Source: Rikenellaceae bacterium (GTDB lineage: Bacteria; Bacteroidota; Bacteroidia; Bacteroidales; Rikenellaceae). Taken from it: DNA of 64,000 nt. The notes under the pieces are model-generated. The model was not told the DNA's origin. It ran no database searches and was given only the letters and a program-made list of their open reading frames with translations. Positions 49,289-58,132 of this stretch are shown here, one piece after another (positions within the stretch are counted from its first letter, which is position 1; each line of letters begins with the position of its first letter). Both the position numbers and the translations under genes were made by a program. The DNA lies in NCBI GenBank assembly GCA_902362705.1, contig CABIXK010000004.1, forward strand, positions 1 to 64,000. Direction: 5' to 3'.

Positions 49289-50611
49289 ATGACAACACGC
49301 GCATTTCAGAAGATATACACCAAGATCGACAACATCACCAAGGCGACCGTGACGCTGCGCGCCTCGGGCGTGGGCAACGACGAGCTGGCCACCGTGGGCG
49401 GCAAGCTGGCCCAGGTGGTGAAGATCATGGGCGAGAGCGTTACCCTGCAGGTCTTCGCCGGCACGGAGGGCATCGCCACCGACTCCGAAGTCATTTTCCA
49501 CGGCGAGCCCCCCAAGCTCCGCGTCTCGGACAGCCTGGCCGGCCGCTTCTTCAACGCCTACGGCGAGCCGCTCGAGGGCGGCGAGATCGTCGAGGGCGAG
49601 GCCCGCGAGATCGGCGGCCCGACGGTGAACCCCTTCCGGCGACTGCAACCCTCGGAGCTCATCGCCACGGGTATCGCCGGCATCGACCTCAACAACACCA
49701 TCGTGACCGGCCAGAAGATCCCCTTCTTCGCCGATCCCGACCAGCCCTACAACGCCGTGATGGCCAACGTGGCCCTGCGCGCCAAGGCCGACAAGATCAT
49801 CCTGGGCGGCATGGGTCTGACGAACGACGACTTCCTCTACTTCAAGTCGGTCTTCGAGAACGCCGGTGCGCTCGACCGCATCGTCTCGTTCGTCAACACC
49901 ACGGAGAACCCGCCCGTGGAGCGTCTGCTGGTGCCCGACATGGCGCTGACGGCCGCCGAGTACTTCGCCGTTGACAAGGGCGAGAAGGTGCTGGTGCTGC
50001 TGACGGACATGACCCTCTACGCCGACGCCCTGGCCATCGTCTCGAACCGCATGGACCAGATCCCCTCGAAGGACTCGATGCCCGGTTCGCTCTATTCGGA
50101 CCTGGCGAAGATCTACGAGAAGGCCGTTCAGCTGCCCAACGGCGGTTCGATCACCATCATCGCCGTGACCACCCTCTCGGGCGGCGACATCACCCACGCC
50201 ATCCCCGACAACACGGGCTACATCACCGAGGGTCAGCTGTTCCTGCGCAACGACTCCGACACGGGCAAGGTCATCGTCGATCCGTTCCGTTCGCTCTCGC
50301 GTCTGAAGCAGCTGGTCATCGGCAAGAAGACGCGCGAGGACCATCCCCAGGTGATGAACGCCTGCGTGCGTCTGTTCGCCGACGCGGCCAACGCCAAGAC
50401 CAAGCTGGAGAACGGTTTCGACCTGTCGGACTACGACGAGCGCGCCCTGAAGTTCGCCCACGACTACTCGGAGCGGCTGCTGGCCATCGACGTCAACATC
50501 GGCATCACGGAGATGCTCGACACGGCCTGGACGCTCTTCTCGAAATACTTCTCGCGCGAGGAGGTGGCCATCAAGGAGGAGCTCATCAAGAAGTACTGGA
50601 AGGAGGCTTAA
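49289..50611 (+). CDS. atpB: V-type ATPase regulatory subunit B
   Basis: Non-catalytic nucleotide-binding subunit of 440 residues: barrel domain (TKIDNITKATVTLRASGVGN), central domain TGIAGIDLNNTIVTGQKIPF with no classical P-loop lysine motif (as normal for B), NPPVERLLVPDMALTAAEYF, VLVLLTDMTLYADALAIVSN, and SLYSDLAKIYEKAVQLPNGG. The Arg finger that completes the A site is expected in the PFRSLSRLKQLVIG region. It forms the A3B3 ring with subunit A and precedes the D rotor gene by six bases. Confidence 0.96.
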   Translation: MTTRAFQKIYTKIDNITKATVTLRASGVGNDELATVGGKLAQVVKIMGESVTLQVFAGTEGIATDSEVIFHGEPPKLRVSDSLAGRFFNAYGEPLEGGEIVEGEAREIGGPTVNPFRRLQPSELIATGIAGIDLNNTIVTGQKIPFFADPDQPYNAVMANVALRAKADKIILGGMGLTNDDFLYFKSVFENAGALDRIVSFVNTTENPPVERLLVPDMALTAAEYFAVDKGEKVLVLLTDMTLYADALAIVSNRMDQIPSKDSMPGSLYSDLAKIYEKAVQLPNGGSITIIAVTTLSGGDITHAIPDNTGYITEGQLFLRNDSDTGKVIVDPFRSLSRLKQLVIGKKTREDHPQVMNACVRLFADAANAKTKLENGFDLSDYDERALKFAHDYSERLLAIDVNIGITEMLDTAWTLFSKYFSREEVAIKEELIKKYWKEA

Positions 50612-50617
50612 GGCGCG

Positions 50618-51226
50618 ATGGCTATCAAGTTCCAATACAACAAAACTTCGCTCGGCGAACTCGGCAAGCAGCTGAAAATGCGGCAGAAGGCCCTTCCTAC
50701 GATCAAAAGTAAGGAGTCGGCCCTGCGCTCCGAGGTCAAGAAGGCGAAGGACTCCGCCGCGGACTACCGCCGTCGGCTCGACGCCCTGAAGGCCGAGTAC
50801 GACTACATGGCGGCGCTGTGGGGGGAGTTCGAGAGCGATCTGCTGCGCGTGGGCGACGTGCGCCTGGCGACGCAGAAGATCGCCGGCGTGCGCACGCCGG
50901 TGCTCGAGGAGGTCCTCTTCGAGGAGAAGCCCTACGACCTCTTCACCTCGCCCGTGTGGTACGCCGACGGCGTGGAACTCCTCAAGCGGCTGGCCCGCCT
51001 GGGTATCGAGTTCGAAGTCTACAACCGCAAGATGGAGCTTCTGGACTATGCGCGGCGCAAGACCACGCAGAAGGTCAATCTGTACGAGAAGGTGCAGATC
51101 CCGGGTTACGAAGACGCCATCCGTAAGATCAAACGCTTCATGGAGGACGAGGAGAACCTCTCCAAGTCGGCCCAGAAGATCGTGAAAACCAAACAACAGC
51201 AGGCCGGGGAGGGCGCGATGTTATGA
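50618..51226 (+). CDS. atpD: V-type ATPase subunit D
   Basis: Central rotor shaft of 202 residues, almost entirely helical. The N-terminal antiparallel coil contains KTSLGELGKQLKMRQKALPT and RSEVKKAKDSAADYRRRLDA; the C-terminal coil contains LNRxxEL-like IPGYEDAIRKIKRFMEDEE followed by NLSKSAQKIVKTKQQQ. The long two-helix coiled coil inserts into the A3B3 ring. Its stop overlaps the start of the I subunit gene (ATGA). The usual partner, subunit F, is not seen in the operon. Confidence 0.93.
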   Translation: MAIKFQYNKTSLGELGKQLKMRQKALPTIKSKESALRSEVKKAKDSAADYRRRLDALKAEYDYMAALWGEFESDLLRVGDVRLATQKIAGVRTPVLEEVLFEEKPYDLFTSPVWYADGVELLKRLARLGIEFEVYNRKMELLDYARRKTTQKVNLYEKVQIPGYEDAIRKIKRFMEDEENLSKSAQKIVKTKQQQAGEGAML

Positions 51227-53061
51227 TAGCTAAAATGTCGAAATACGACTTTGTGCTCCATGCGGCGCAAAGCGAGGATTTCATCGACCGGCTGCGCGCG
51301 CTGGGGCTCGTCGACGTCACCGTCGCGGGCTGGGAGCCCTCGGAGGAGGACCGCCGGCTACTGCTCGACATCGAGGGCGCGGCGCGCGCCGCGGAGACGC
51401 TCCGCAGCTGGAGCGCTGCGCACGACGGCGTCCGGGGCGTGCCCTACGCCTCGGGCGAGGAGGCCTACGCCGCCTATGTCGAGGCGCAGCGCGAGGCCGC
51501 ACGCCTGCGCGGCGAGATCGCCCGCCTGGAGAAGGCGGCCGACGAGCTGCGTCCGTGGGGCGCCTTCGACGCGTCGCGCACGCAGCGTCTTGCGGACGAG
51601 GGGATCGTGTTGCGCTACTTCTCGGCGCAGGCCTCCACCTACGACAAGTCGCTGGCCGAGTGGGGCGAGCGGCACACGATCGTCGAGGTCGCGCGCAATG
51701 GCTCTATGGTGTGGTTCGTGGCCGTGACGGCTCCGGGCGAGGAGGTCTACCTCGACGCCCAGGAGATGAAGGCCCCGGCGATGGACATCCGCGAGGCGGA
51801 GCGCCGCATCGCCGACGAACGCCAGCAGCTGGCGCGGCTCGACGAGGTATTCGCCCGTGCCGCTGCGTCGACGGAGGCCATCGCCGCCTACGGCTGTCGG
51901 CTGCGCGAGCGGTTGCAGGGCGTCAAGGTGCTCGCCACGGCGCAGCAGGCCGCCGACGGCCACCTGGTGGTCATGGAGGGCTGGGCCGAGGCCGCCACGT
52001 CGGCCGCGGTCGACGCGCTGCTGGAGGAGTATCCCAATGTGGTGTGGCTCAAGAGCGACCCCACGCCCGAGGACGACACCCCCGTCAAGCTCAGCAACGG
52101 CCGCTTCGCGCGCATCTTCGAGATGGTGGGCGACATGTACGCCCGCCCGAAGTACGGCACGCTCGACCTCACCCCCTTCTTCGCGCCGTTCTACATGCTC
52201 TTCTTCGGCATCTGTCTCAACGACGCCGGCTACGGACTGGTCCTGCTGGCCATGGGTCTCTTCCTGCTGCGCAAGAACCCCGCGCAGGGGATGATGCGCC
52301 GCGCCGCGTGGTTCGCCACGATGTGCGCCTCGGCGACGATCCTCTTCGGGCTCTTCTGCGGGTCGTTCTTCGGTCTGAACCTCAAGGAGTACTTCCCCGA
52401 CGTCCCCTTCTTCGACTTCCAGGGGCGGTTCTTCTCGGTGGCGCTGGCCATCGGCATGGTGCAGATCCTCTTCGGCATGGCCATCAACGTGTGGGTCGTC
52501 ACCCGCTCGTTCGGCTTTAGGTATGCGCTGGGCGCGTTGGGCTGGTTCGTCATCCTGCTCGCGGGTTCGGTGGCCGCCGGCCTTCCGATGCTCGATCCGG
52601 CGTGGACGATCCCCGGCTTCAGCGCCTCGTCGCCCGCCTTCTACGGCGTCGTGGCTCTGGGCGCGGTGCTCATGCTGCTGCTCAATACGCCGGGCCGCAA
52701 CCCGCTGGTGAACCTCGGTTCGGGACTGTGGAACTTCTATAACAACCTCACGGGTCTGCTGAGCGATGTGCTGTCGTACATCCGTCTGTTCGCCATCGGT
52801 CTGTCGGGCGGCGTGCTGGCGCTGGTCTTCAACTCGCTGGCCGACGGCTTCGTGCCCGAGGGGGCGAACATCGTCGTGCGCATCCTCATCATGCTGCCGA
52901 TCCTGCTGATCGGCCACGGCATCAACCTCTTCATGTCGACCATCTCGTCGTTCGTCCACCCGATGCGTCTCACGTTCGTGGAGTTCTACAAGAACGCCGG
53001 CTTCGAGATGGCGTCGCGCTCGTTCGACCCTCTTCGCAAAATGGATCAAACAAACGAATAA
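51223..53061 (+). CDS. atpI: V-type ATPase subunit I (a)
   Basis: Membrane stator of 612 residues, with an N-terminal cytoplasmic half of alpha helices (EAQREAARLRGEIARLEKAA, about 85-250) and seven or eight membrane helices from about 310 (FFAPFYMLFFGICLNDAGYG). The helix LLSDVLSYIRLFAIGLSGGV carries the essential arginine that faces the K ring. This is the ion channel half opposite the rotor ring. The start at 51223 overlaps the D stop. An alternative ATG lies four codons downstream. The K gene follows after 27 bases. Confidence 0.95.
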   Translation: MIAKMSKYDFVLHAAQSEDFIDRLRALGLVDVTVAGWEPSEEDRRLLLDIEGAARAAETLRSWSAAHDGVRGVPYASGEEAYAAYVEAQREAARLRGEIARLEKAADELRPWGAFDASRTQRLADEGIVLRYFSAQASTYDKSLAEWGERHTIVEVARNGSMVWFVAVTAPGEEVYLDAQEMKAPAMDIREAERRIADERQQLARLDEVFARAAASTEAIAAYGCRLRERLQGVKVLATAQQAADGHLVVMEGWAEAATSAAVDALLEEYPNVVWLKSDPTPEDDTPVKLSNGRFARIFEMVGDMYARPKYGTLDLTPFFAPFYMLFFGICLNDAGYGLVLLAMGLFLLRKNPAQGMMRRAAWFATMCASATILFGLFCGSFFGLNLKEYFPDVPFFDFQGRFFSVALAIGMVQILFGMAINVWVVTRSFGFRYALGALGWFVILLAGSVAAGLPMLDPAWTIPGFSASSPAFYGVVALGAVLMLLLNTPGRNPLVNLGSGLWNFYNNLTGLLSDVLSYIRLFAIGLSGGVLALVFNSLADGFVPEGANIVVRILIMLPILLIGHGINLFMSTISSFVHPMRLTFVEFYKNAGFEMASRSFDPLRKMDQTNE

Positions 53062-53088
53062 CAAACAATAAAAAACCTTTTTTGAATT

Positions 53089-53541
53089 ATGGAAACAACT
53101 GCTTTGGTAATGGCCTACGTCGGCGTCGTGCTGATGGTGGGTCTGGCCGGTATCGCATCGGCCGTGGGTACTTCGATCACCGGTCAGGCCGCCGTGGGCG
53201 CCATGAAAAAGAACAGCGGCGCGTTCGGTAGCTACATGATCCTCTCGGCCCTCCCGGGTTCGCAGGGTCTCTACGGTTTCGTCTGCTTCTTCATGGTTCA
53301 GGGCTTCCTCTCCTCGCCCTCGATGCTGCAGGCTGCCGCCGTGCTGGGTGCCGGTATCCTCGTGGGTATGGTCAACCTGGCCGCCTCGATCTACCAGGCC
53401 AAGGTCTGCGCCAACGGTATCGCGGCCATCGGCAACGGCCACGACGTGATGGGTAAGACGCTTATCCTGGCCGCTTTCCCCGAGCTCTACGCCATTCTGA
53501 CGGTCGCCGCGACGTTCCTCATCGCCAACATCGTGCGCTAA
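53089..53541 (+). CDS. atpK: V-type ATPase subunit K (rotor ring proteolipid)
   Basis: Membrane ring subunit of 150 residues with four helices (two hairpins): MAYVGVVLMVGLAGIASAVG, ILSALPGSQGLYGFVCFFM, LVGMVNLAASIYQAKVCANG, and ILAAFPELYAILTVAATFLI. The ion-binding Glu is in FPELYAI of the last helix; the first hairpin lacks one. Residues that ligand Na+ in the Enterococcus K ring are present at matching positions: Gln in PGSQGLYG with its Tyr, Gln in SIYQAKV, and the Glu; one Thr is Ser here. A Na+-coupled enzyme is therefore likely (inference). It ends the operon, followed by a strong terminator. Confidence 0.95.
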   Translation: METTALVMAYVGVVLMVGLAGIASAVGTSITGQAAVGAMKKNSGAFGSYMILSALPGSQGLYGFVCFFMVQGFLSSPSMLQAAAVLGAGILVGMVNLAASIYQAKVCANGIAAIGNGHDVMGKTLILAAFPELYAILTVAATFLIANIVR

Positions 53542-53566
53542 GCGCCGCCGACCGTTTTCGGACGAA

Positions 53567-53602
53567 AGACGCCCCGCAGCTCAGCTGCGGGGCGTCTTTT
53601 TG
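53567..53602 (+). terminator. Terminator of the V-ATPase operon
   Basis: AGACGCCCCGCAGC and GCTGCGGGGCGTCT form a perfect 14-base stem with a three-base loop, and TTTTT follows. It is a textbook rho-independent terminator 25 bases after the atpK stop. Confidence 0.95.
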
Positions 53603-53666
53603 TGCTTGTTCGTGGGGAAAAACGGGGCGTTCGTTGAAAAAATTTCCAAAAAAGGCGCGCATGTGC

Positions 53667-53674
53667 TACTTTTG
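53667..53674 (+). promoter_or_regulatory. Putative -7 element of the lipoprotein locus
   Basis: TACTTTTG matches TAnnTTTG and lies 26 bases before the ATG of the fimbrillin-like gene. It comes after the V-ATPase terminator, so the lipoprotein operon has its own promoter. No TTTG is found at the -33 position. Confidence 0.5.
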
Positions 53675-53700
53675 AGCCTGTTTTAGACAAGGCGTTTGAG

Positions 53701-55476
53701 ATGAAGTTATCGCGATTGGTATTTCTCCTCGCAGCCGCGGCCCTCGCCGCGGCGGGCACCTCGTGCCGCGACGCGGAGCCGGCCTCCGATCTTCCGGCCC
53801 GGCAGGTGGAGGTCTCGATCTGCATTCCCGAAACGCGCACGGCGCTCGACGACGACGGCCTCTCGACCCGCTGGGAGAAGGGCGACCGCATGGCGCTGTG
53901 GGCCTATGCGGGCGACAAGGAGGCCTTCGCGAACGCTCCGTTCGTCTACTACGGCGGCAAGCCCGGCAGCGGAAGCAAGGCCCTCTTCACGGGCTCGGTG
54001 TCCGCGATGCAGCCGGGCACCTATACTTATTACGCCGCGTCGCCCGTGCCTGCCCGCGTCGAGGGGACGCGCGTGAGCTACGACCTGCCCGCGGTGCAGG
54101 ACGGCGCCTGGCACGGCGAGCGGGACGTGCTGCTGGCCTGCGCCGAGGCTCCCGAGCTGAAGGAGAACCGCGATGCGGCCTCCGACATCAACCCCCTCGA
54201 CCTGCGCTTCCGACACAAGGTCCACGCCGTGAAGGTGACCATCCCCGCGGGGCGCAACCGCTTCGGACGCCCCGTCAGGCGGCTGCGCGTGGAGTTCCCG
54301 CGCCCGGTCGCCGGTCGCCTGACCTGGGACCTCGCGGCGCAGGACGACGCGCCCTCGATCGAGCCCGTGTCGAACGCCGTGACGCTGGAGTTCGCCCGCC
54401 CGGTGGGCGAGGGCGACAGCTTCTGGCTCTTCATAGCCCCGGGCGACATGACGGGCGGCGCGGTGCGCTTCACCGCCACCGACGGGGAGGAGTTCTCGTG
54501 GCCGATCGAGACCGCCGCCTTCCGCAACTGCGCGGCGGGCGAGATCACCACCGTCACCCTCACCGTTCCGGCCCTGCGGCCCCAGATCGACTACCGGCTG
54601 ACGGTCGACCCCGCCCAGCTGGGCGAGGCGGTGACCGAGATCGATGCCGTGGAGCTGCCCGATGGGTATAGCTTCCCGAGCCTCGACCTGGCGCTGCGGC
54701 GCGCCGAGCGGCTCCGGGCCAACGGCGACGGCACCTTCGCGCTGCGGATATTCGAGGACATGAGCGGCGATTTCCCCGCCGAGCTGGGGCTCACGGTGGG
54801 CTCGGCCAATACCGTGGGGGTGGTCGGCGAGCTCGGCACGGGCCAGTGCACCGTCAGCGGCGTCACGGCTTCGGGTTGCACGGTCAAGGCGCCGTATCTG
54901 TTCTATGAGAATTTCAGCGGGGTGGGCGACCATTCGACCGAGAACGCCGCCCTGCTTACCGACTGGGGCCTTTACGGTTGGAGCGGTGCCCGCGCCGCCA
55001 CCGTGGCCGCCACCTGCATCATGGCCAACTGTCATGTCTCCACCCATTCGGGCATCACCGACTCGCGCTCCCGCGGGCGTGTAGATACGGCGCCGATGCC
55101 GATCCGGGCGGGAAAGACGCTCGCCGTGTCGGTCTCGTTCGACATGGGCTACGACACGCAGAACGGAGCGCTCGGGACGGGCGCCGGCAACAGCACGGCG
55201 ACCTGCACTTTCGGCCGCACCAATGCCGCCGCAGGCCCGGCGATCGACGCCGACGCGGCATTCGCGCATGCGGTCTTCTCGGATCGGTCGGTGAGCGGCC
55301 TGTCCGATGCGAACAACCTGCCCGACAAGCTGACGGGACAGCGCGTTCCCGGCTGCGGCTCCTCGTCGCGCCTTTCGTGGCAGATCTACACCACCAAACG
55401 CAGCTGGGGTGCGACGACTACCAACGTTACCTATCGTTGCCATATCGACAACATCCGCGTGACGATCGTACAGTGA
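53701..55476 (+). CDS. Fimbrillin-family-like surface lipoprotein
   Basis: Lipoprotein of 591 residues: signal and lipobox end at Cys22 (AAAGTSC). The following domain matches fimbrillin-like (Mfa/FimA-type) N-termini: ETRTALDDDGLSTRWEKGDR then MALWAYAG, and a YAASPVPARVEGTRVSYDLP strand region. The remaining half (from about 385) is a beta-rich C-terminal domain (YLFYENFSGVGDHSTENAAL, VSFDMGYDTQNGALGTGAGN) ending HIDNIRVTIVQ, like the carbohydrate-binding-type end domains of secreted Bacteroidota proteins. It opens the operon of seven outer-surface genes. A fimbrial subunit role is possible but unproven, because the usual donor-strand partner genes are absent. Confidence 0.7.
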   Translation: MKLSRLVFLLAAAALAAAGTSCRDAEPASDLPARQVEVSICIPETRTALDDDGLSTRWEKGDRMALWAYAGDKEAFANAPFVYYGGKPGSGSKALFTGSVSAMQPGTYTYYAASPVPARVEGTRVSYDLPAVQDGAWHGERDVLLACAEAPELKENRDAASDINPLDLRFRHKVHAVKVTIPAGRNRFGRPVRRLRVEFPRPVAGRLTWDLAAQDDAPSIEPVSNAVTLEFARPVGEGDSFWLFIAPGDMTGGAVRFTATDGEEFSWPIETAAFRNCAAGEITTVTLTVPALRPQIDYRLTVDPAQLGEAVTEIDAVELPDGYSFPSLDLALRRAERLRANGDGTFALRIFEDMSGDFPAELGLTVGSANTVGVVGELGTGQCTVSGVTASGCTVKAPYLFYENFSGVGDHSTENAALLTDWGLYGWSGARAATVAATCIMANCHVSTHSGITDSRSRGRVDTAPMPIRAGKTLAVSVSFDMGYDTQNGALGTGAGNSTATCTFGRTNAAAGPAIDADAAFAHAVFSDRSVSGLSDANNLPDKLTGQRVPGCGSSSRLSWQIYTTKRSWGATTTNVTYRCHIDNIRVTIVQ

Positions 55477-55496
55477 AAAACAACAAGAACGAACAT

Positions 55497-56351
55497 ATGA
55501 AAAGAATGCTTGCAATAGGTGCCGCGGCGGCGCTGCTGCTGGGTGCCTGCTCCAAGGGCGAGGTTCCCCCCCCCGAAGAGGGTGAGGCATACGGCACGCT
55601 GGCCATCGACGCCTCGTGCGTCGCGGCCGTCGACGCCGTGACGCGCGCCCGCGTCGAGCTTCCCGACCATGTCGCGGTGCCCGATCCGCAGGATATGACG
55701 ATGCGCATCTCCAGCACCACGCCTGGGCTGAACTACAACCGCGTGTGGGCCCGCGTGGGCAACTACGACGTGCGCAAGGACCAGCTGTTAGAGGGCGAGT
55801 ACTCCCTGGAGATCTACTCGACCAAGACGTGGCAGGGCGTGGACCAGATCGAGGAGGGGGCCGACAAACCCTACTTCGAGGGCACGGTCTCGGGCATCGC
55901 CATCGTGCGGCGCACGCAGACCCCCGTGACCGTGCGGGCCGCGCTGGCCAACACGATCGTGCGTATCGAGTTCACCGACAGCTTCAGGAGCTACTTCGCC
56001 AACGGGGCGACCTTCACGCTGAAGACCGCCGCCGAGAACGAGTTCACGGTGAGCTACACGGCCGACGATCCCGCGGTGGCCGACACCTGGTGGTATGTGC
56101 GTCCGGGCAAGCCCTTCACCATTACGGGCCGCGCCACCAAGCAGACCCCCTCGGCCACGGCCGACCCCGAGACCGTGCGTTTCAACCCCGTGGAGAACGC
56201 GGCGCCGCAGCCCGCGACGCTCTACACCTACCGCTTCGACATCTCGGGCGTGGGCAGCACCGGCCCCGGCGGCGTGACGATCACGCTCAACGGCGAGCCC
56301 GTCGACACGGAGGTCGTCGACGAGGAGCTCAACCCCGATTCCAAACTCTAA
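55497..56351 (+). CDS. DUF4493-type lipoprotein
   Basis: Lipoprotein of 284 residues with signal MKRMLAIGAAAALLLGAC (Cys18). Then follows the DUF4493 pattern: YGTLAIDASCVAAVDAVTRA, the strand LLEGEYSLEIYSTKTW, YFEGTVSGIAIVRRTQTPVT, VRAALANTIVRIEFTDSFRS, and a C-terminal end LYTYRFDISGVGSTGPGGVT. DUF4493 proteins of Bacteroidota are outer-surface lipoproteins of beta-sandwich type with no known enzymatic activity. It follows the fimbrillin-like gene after 20 bases and is followed by a larger DUF4493 protein (17 bases). It may be a subunit or anchor of a surface assembly, which is inference. Confidence 0.75.
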   Translation: MKRMLAIGAAAALLLGACSKGEVPPPEEGEAYGTLAIDASCVAAVDAVTRARVELPDHVAVPDPQDMTMRISSTTPGLNYNRVWARVGNYDVRKDQLLEGEYSLEIYSTKTWQGVDQIEEGADKPYFEGTVSGIAIVRRTQTPVTVRAALANTIVRIEFTDSFRSYFANGATFTLKTAAENEFTVSYTADDPAVADTWWYVRPGKPFTITGRATKQTPSATADPETVRFNPVENAAPQPATLYTYRFDISGVGSTGPGGVTITLNGEPVDTEVVDEELNPDSKL

Positions 56352-56368
56352 TCCATCGAGCCAAGATC

Positions 56369-58117
56369 ATGAAAACCCTGTTCAAATACTTCGCAGCCAT
56401 CGGCCTCGCCGCGGCGACGGTCGCCTGCGTGAACGAAGAGCCGAAGATCGATCCCACGCCTGAGCCGCCCGTCGACGGGCGCGATGTGGGCACGCTCGTC
56501 CTCGACGGGTCGTTCGGCCTGGTGGTCGAGTCGCGCAACGAGGAGATCGACAACACTCCGGGCGCCGGGACGCGCGCCAACGGTAATACCGACGTCAACA
56601 CCTACACGGTCAAGATCCTCAATGCCGACAAGGGCTCGGAGGAGGTCGCCTCCTTCCTCTACGGCGAGCGCCCGACCGAGCCGATCGAGCTGCCCGTGGG
56701 CAACTACGTGCTGAAGGTCTTCTCGGCCGACACCCCCGACGCGGCGTGGGAGGGTGTGGCCGACACCCCGACCTACGGCATCGAGAAGGCGTTCCGTATC
56801 TCGAAGGGCCAGCGCACCGAGCTGGGCACGCTGACCTGCCGTCCGCTCTCGGTGAAGGTGACGGTGGCCTACCGCCAGTCGCTCTACGAACTGCTGAGCG
56901 CCGACACGGAGGCCGACGTGGTGCTCTCGGGCGTGCACAACCTCGTCTTCGCCAAGGACGAGAAGAAGGCGGGCTACCTGCGTCCGCTCCACACCGGGGC
57001 CGACAAGGAGAACGACCTCGTCCTCTACCTCACGACCGTCTACGAGGGCAAGCAGATCACGCGCCAGCCCCTCAAGGTGACCAACAACGCTAAGGCGGGC
57101 GAGTGGCGCAAGATCACCATCTTCCTCGAGAACGGCGAGAGCGGCTCGGTGATCATCAACGCCGAGATCGAGACGTGGGTCAACGGCGAGACGATCGACG
57201 TCGACGTGCAGCAGCTGGCGACCATCGGCGAGGCTACGATCCCCGACATCGACGACCCCGATGCGCCGAAGGTCGTATGGTCGAAGAGCGACGAGCCCAT
57301 CCGCGACAAGGTGGTGCTCACGGACGACTCCTACAACGAGGACGGCTACTACCTGGGCGACGCCAACGTGACGATCCACGCCAAGGACCCGATGCAGCGC
57401 TTCATGCTGGAGGTCGGGAGCGACAACGCCGACGTGAAGGCCCTGCTCGAGGAGAACGAGCTGACCGAGGAGGTCGACCTGTTCACCGTCAGCGGCAAGG
57501 CGCGCAGCCGCCTGCGTCTGTGGGGATTCCCGACGATGAACCTCAACGTCACCGACCGCACGTTCGACCTGGCGCCGCTGGTGAAGGTGATCTTCGACTA
57601 CGAGGGTACGCACACCTTCCGCATGACCGTGACCGACGAGCGCAACCGCCGCTCGACCACCGAGCTGATCTTCGAGGTCAATAAGTCCGGGGGCGCCGAC
57701 CCCAACATCCGCTGGATCGGCAACGACATCGACCAGCGCCACGACGTGGTGGACGGGCTCCAGGTGGAGATCCGCATCACCGCCACCAAGGGTATCCGAT
57801 CGCTGATGGTGGAGATCGAAGGCGCGCTGGGTGAAGGGTTGCCGAGCGTACAGATTCCGTCTAAATTCGATTTGGTTGATCCCGAAGCGACACAAGCCGG
57901 ATTGAGCACGATATTGGGCCCCTTTAATGAGGCAACGGGCGTGGGCTTCGGTTTTCCGGTTGGTGATGATGTCCGGAACCAGACCTCGATCCTCTTCCCG
58001 ATCACCACCTTCATGCCGCTCATGGGCTCTTTCAAGGGCGATACCGATTTCAAGCTGACGGTGACCGACAACGAGGGCAATACGATCGCCAAGACGGTGA
58101 TGCTTCATGTCAACTAA
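56369..58117 (+). CDS. DUF4493-type lipoprotein with extended C-terminal domains
   Basis: Lipoprotein of 582 residues (signal MKTLFKYFAAIGLAAATVAC). The N-terminal DUF4493 domain (about 40-270) has VGTLVLDGSFGLVVESRNEE, LPVGNYVLKVFSADTPDAAW and RTELGTLTCRPLSVKVTVAY. Further beta-rich domains follow from about 300: FMLEVGSDNADVKALLEENE, LRLWGFPTMNLNVTDRTFDL with THTFRMTVTDERNRR, and a last region from about 480 that ends DTDFKLTVTDNEGNTIAKTV. Repeated strands of this kind look like Ig-like folds. Codons in about 57815-57985 are AT-richer than their surroundings. A surface location is inferred. Confidence 0.75.
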   Translation: MKTLFKYFAAIGLAAATVACVNEEPKIDPTPEPPVDGRDVGTLVLDGSFGLVVESRNEEIDNTPGAGTRANGNTDVNTYTVKILNADKGSEEVASFLYGERPTEPIELPVGNYVLKVFSADTPDAAWEGVADTPTYGIEKAFRISKGQRTELGTLTCRPLSVKVTVAYRQSLYELLSADTEADVVLSGVHNLVFAKDEKKAGYLRPLHTGADKENDLVLYLTTVYEGKQITRQPLKVTNNAKAGEWRKITIFLENGESGSVIINAEIETWVNGETIDVDVQQLATIGEATIPDIDDPDAPKVVWSKSDEPIRDKVVLTDDSYNEDGYYLGDANVTIHAKDPMQRFMLEVGSDNADVKALLEENELTEEVDLFTVSGKARSRLRLWGFPTMNLNVTDRTFDLAPLVKVIFDYEGTHTFRMTVTDERNRRSTTELIFEVNKSGGADPNIRWIGNDIDQRHDVVDGLQVEIRITATKGIRSLMVEIEGALGEGLPSVQIPSKFDLVDPEATQAGLSTILGPFNEATGVGFGFPVGDDVRNQTSILFPITTFMPLMGSFKGDTDFKLTVTDNEGNTIAKTVMLHVN

Positions 58118-58132
58118 AACGGAGACTCTACG

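Noticed and set aside
47390..51196. A 1268-codon open frame opposite the V-ATPase genes
   Set aside because: The plus strand carries atpA, atpB and atpD with clear family motifs. The antisense frame has no domain and arises from GC-biased third positions of the real genes.
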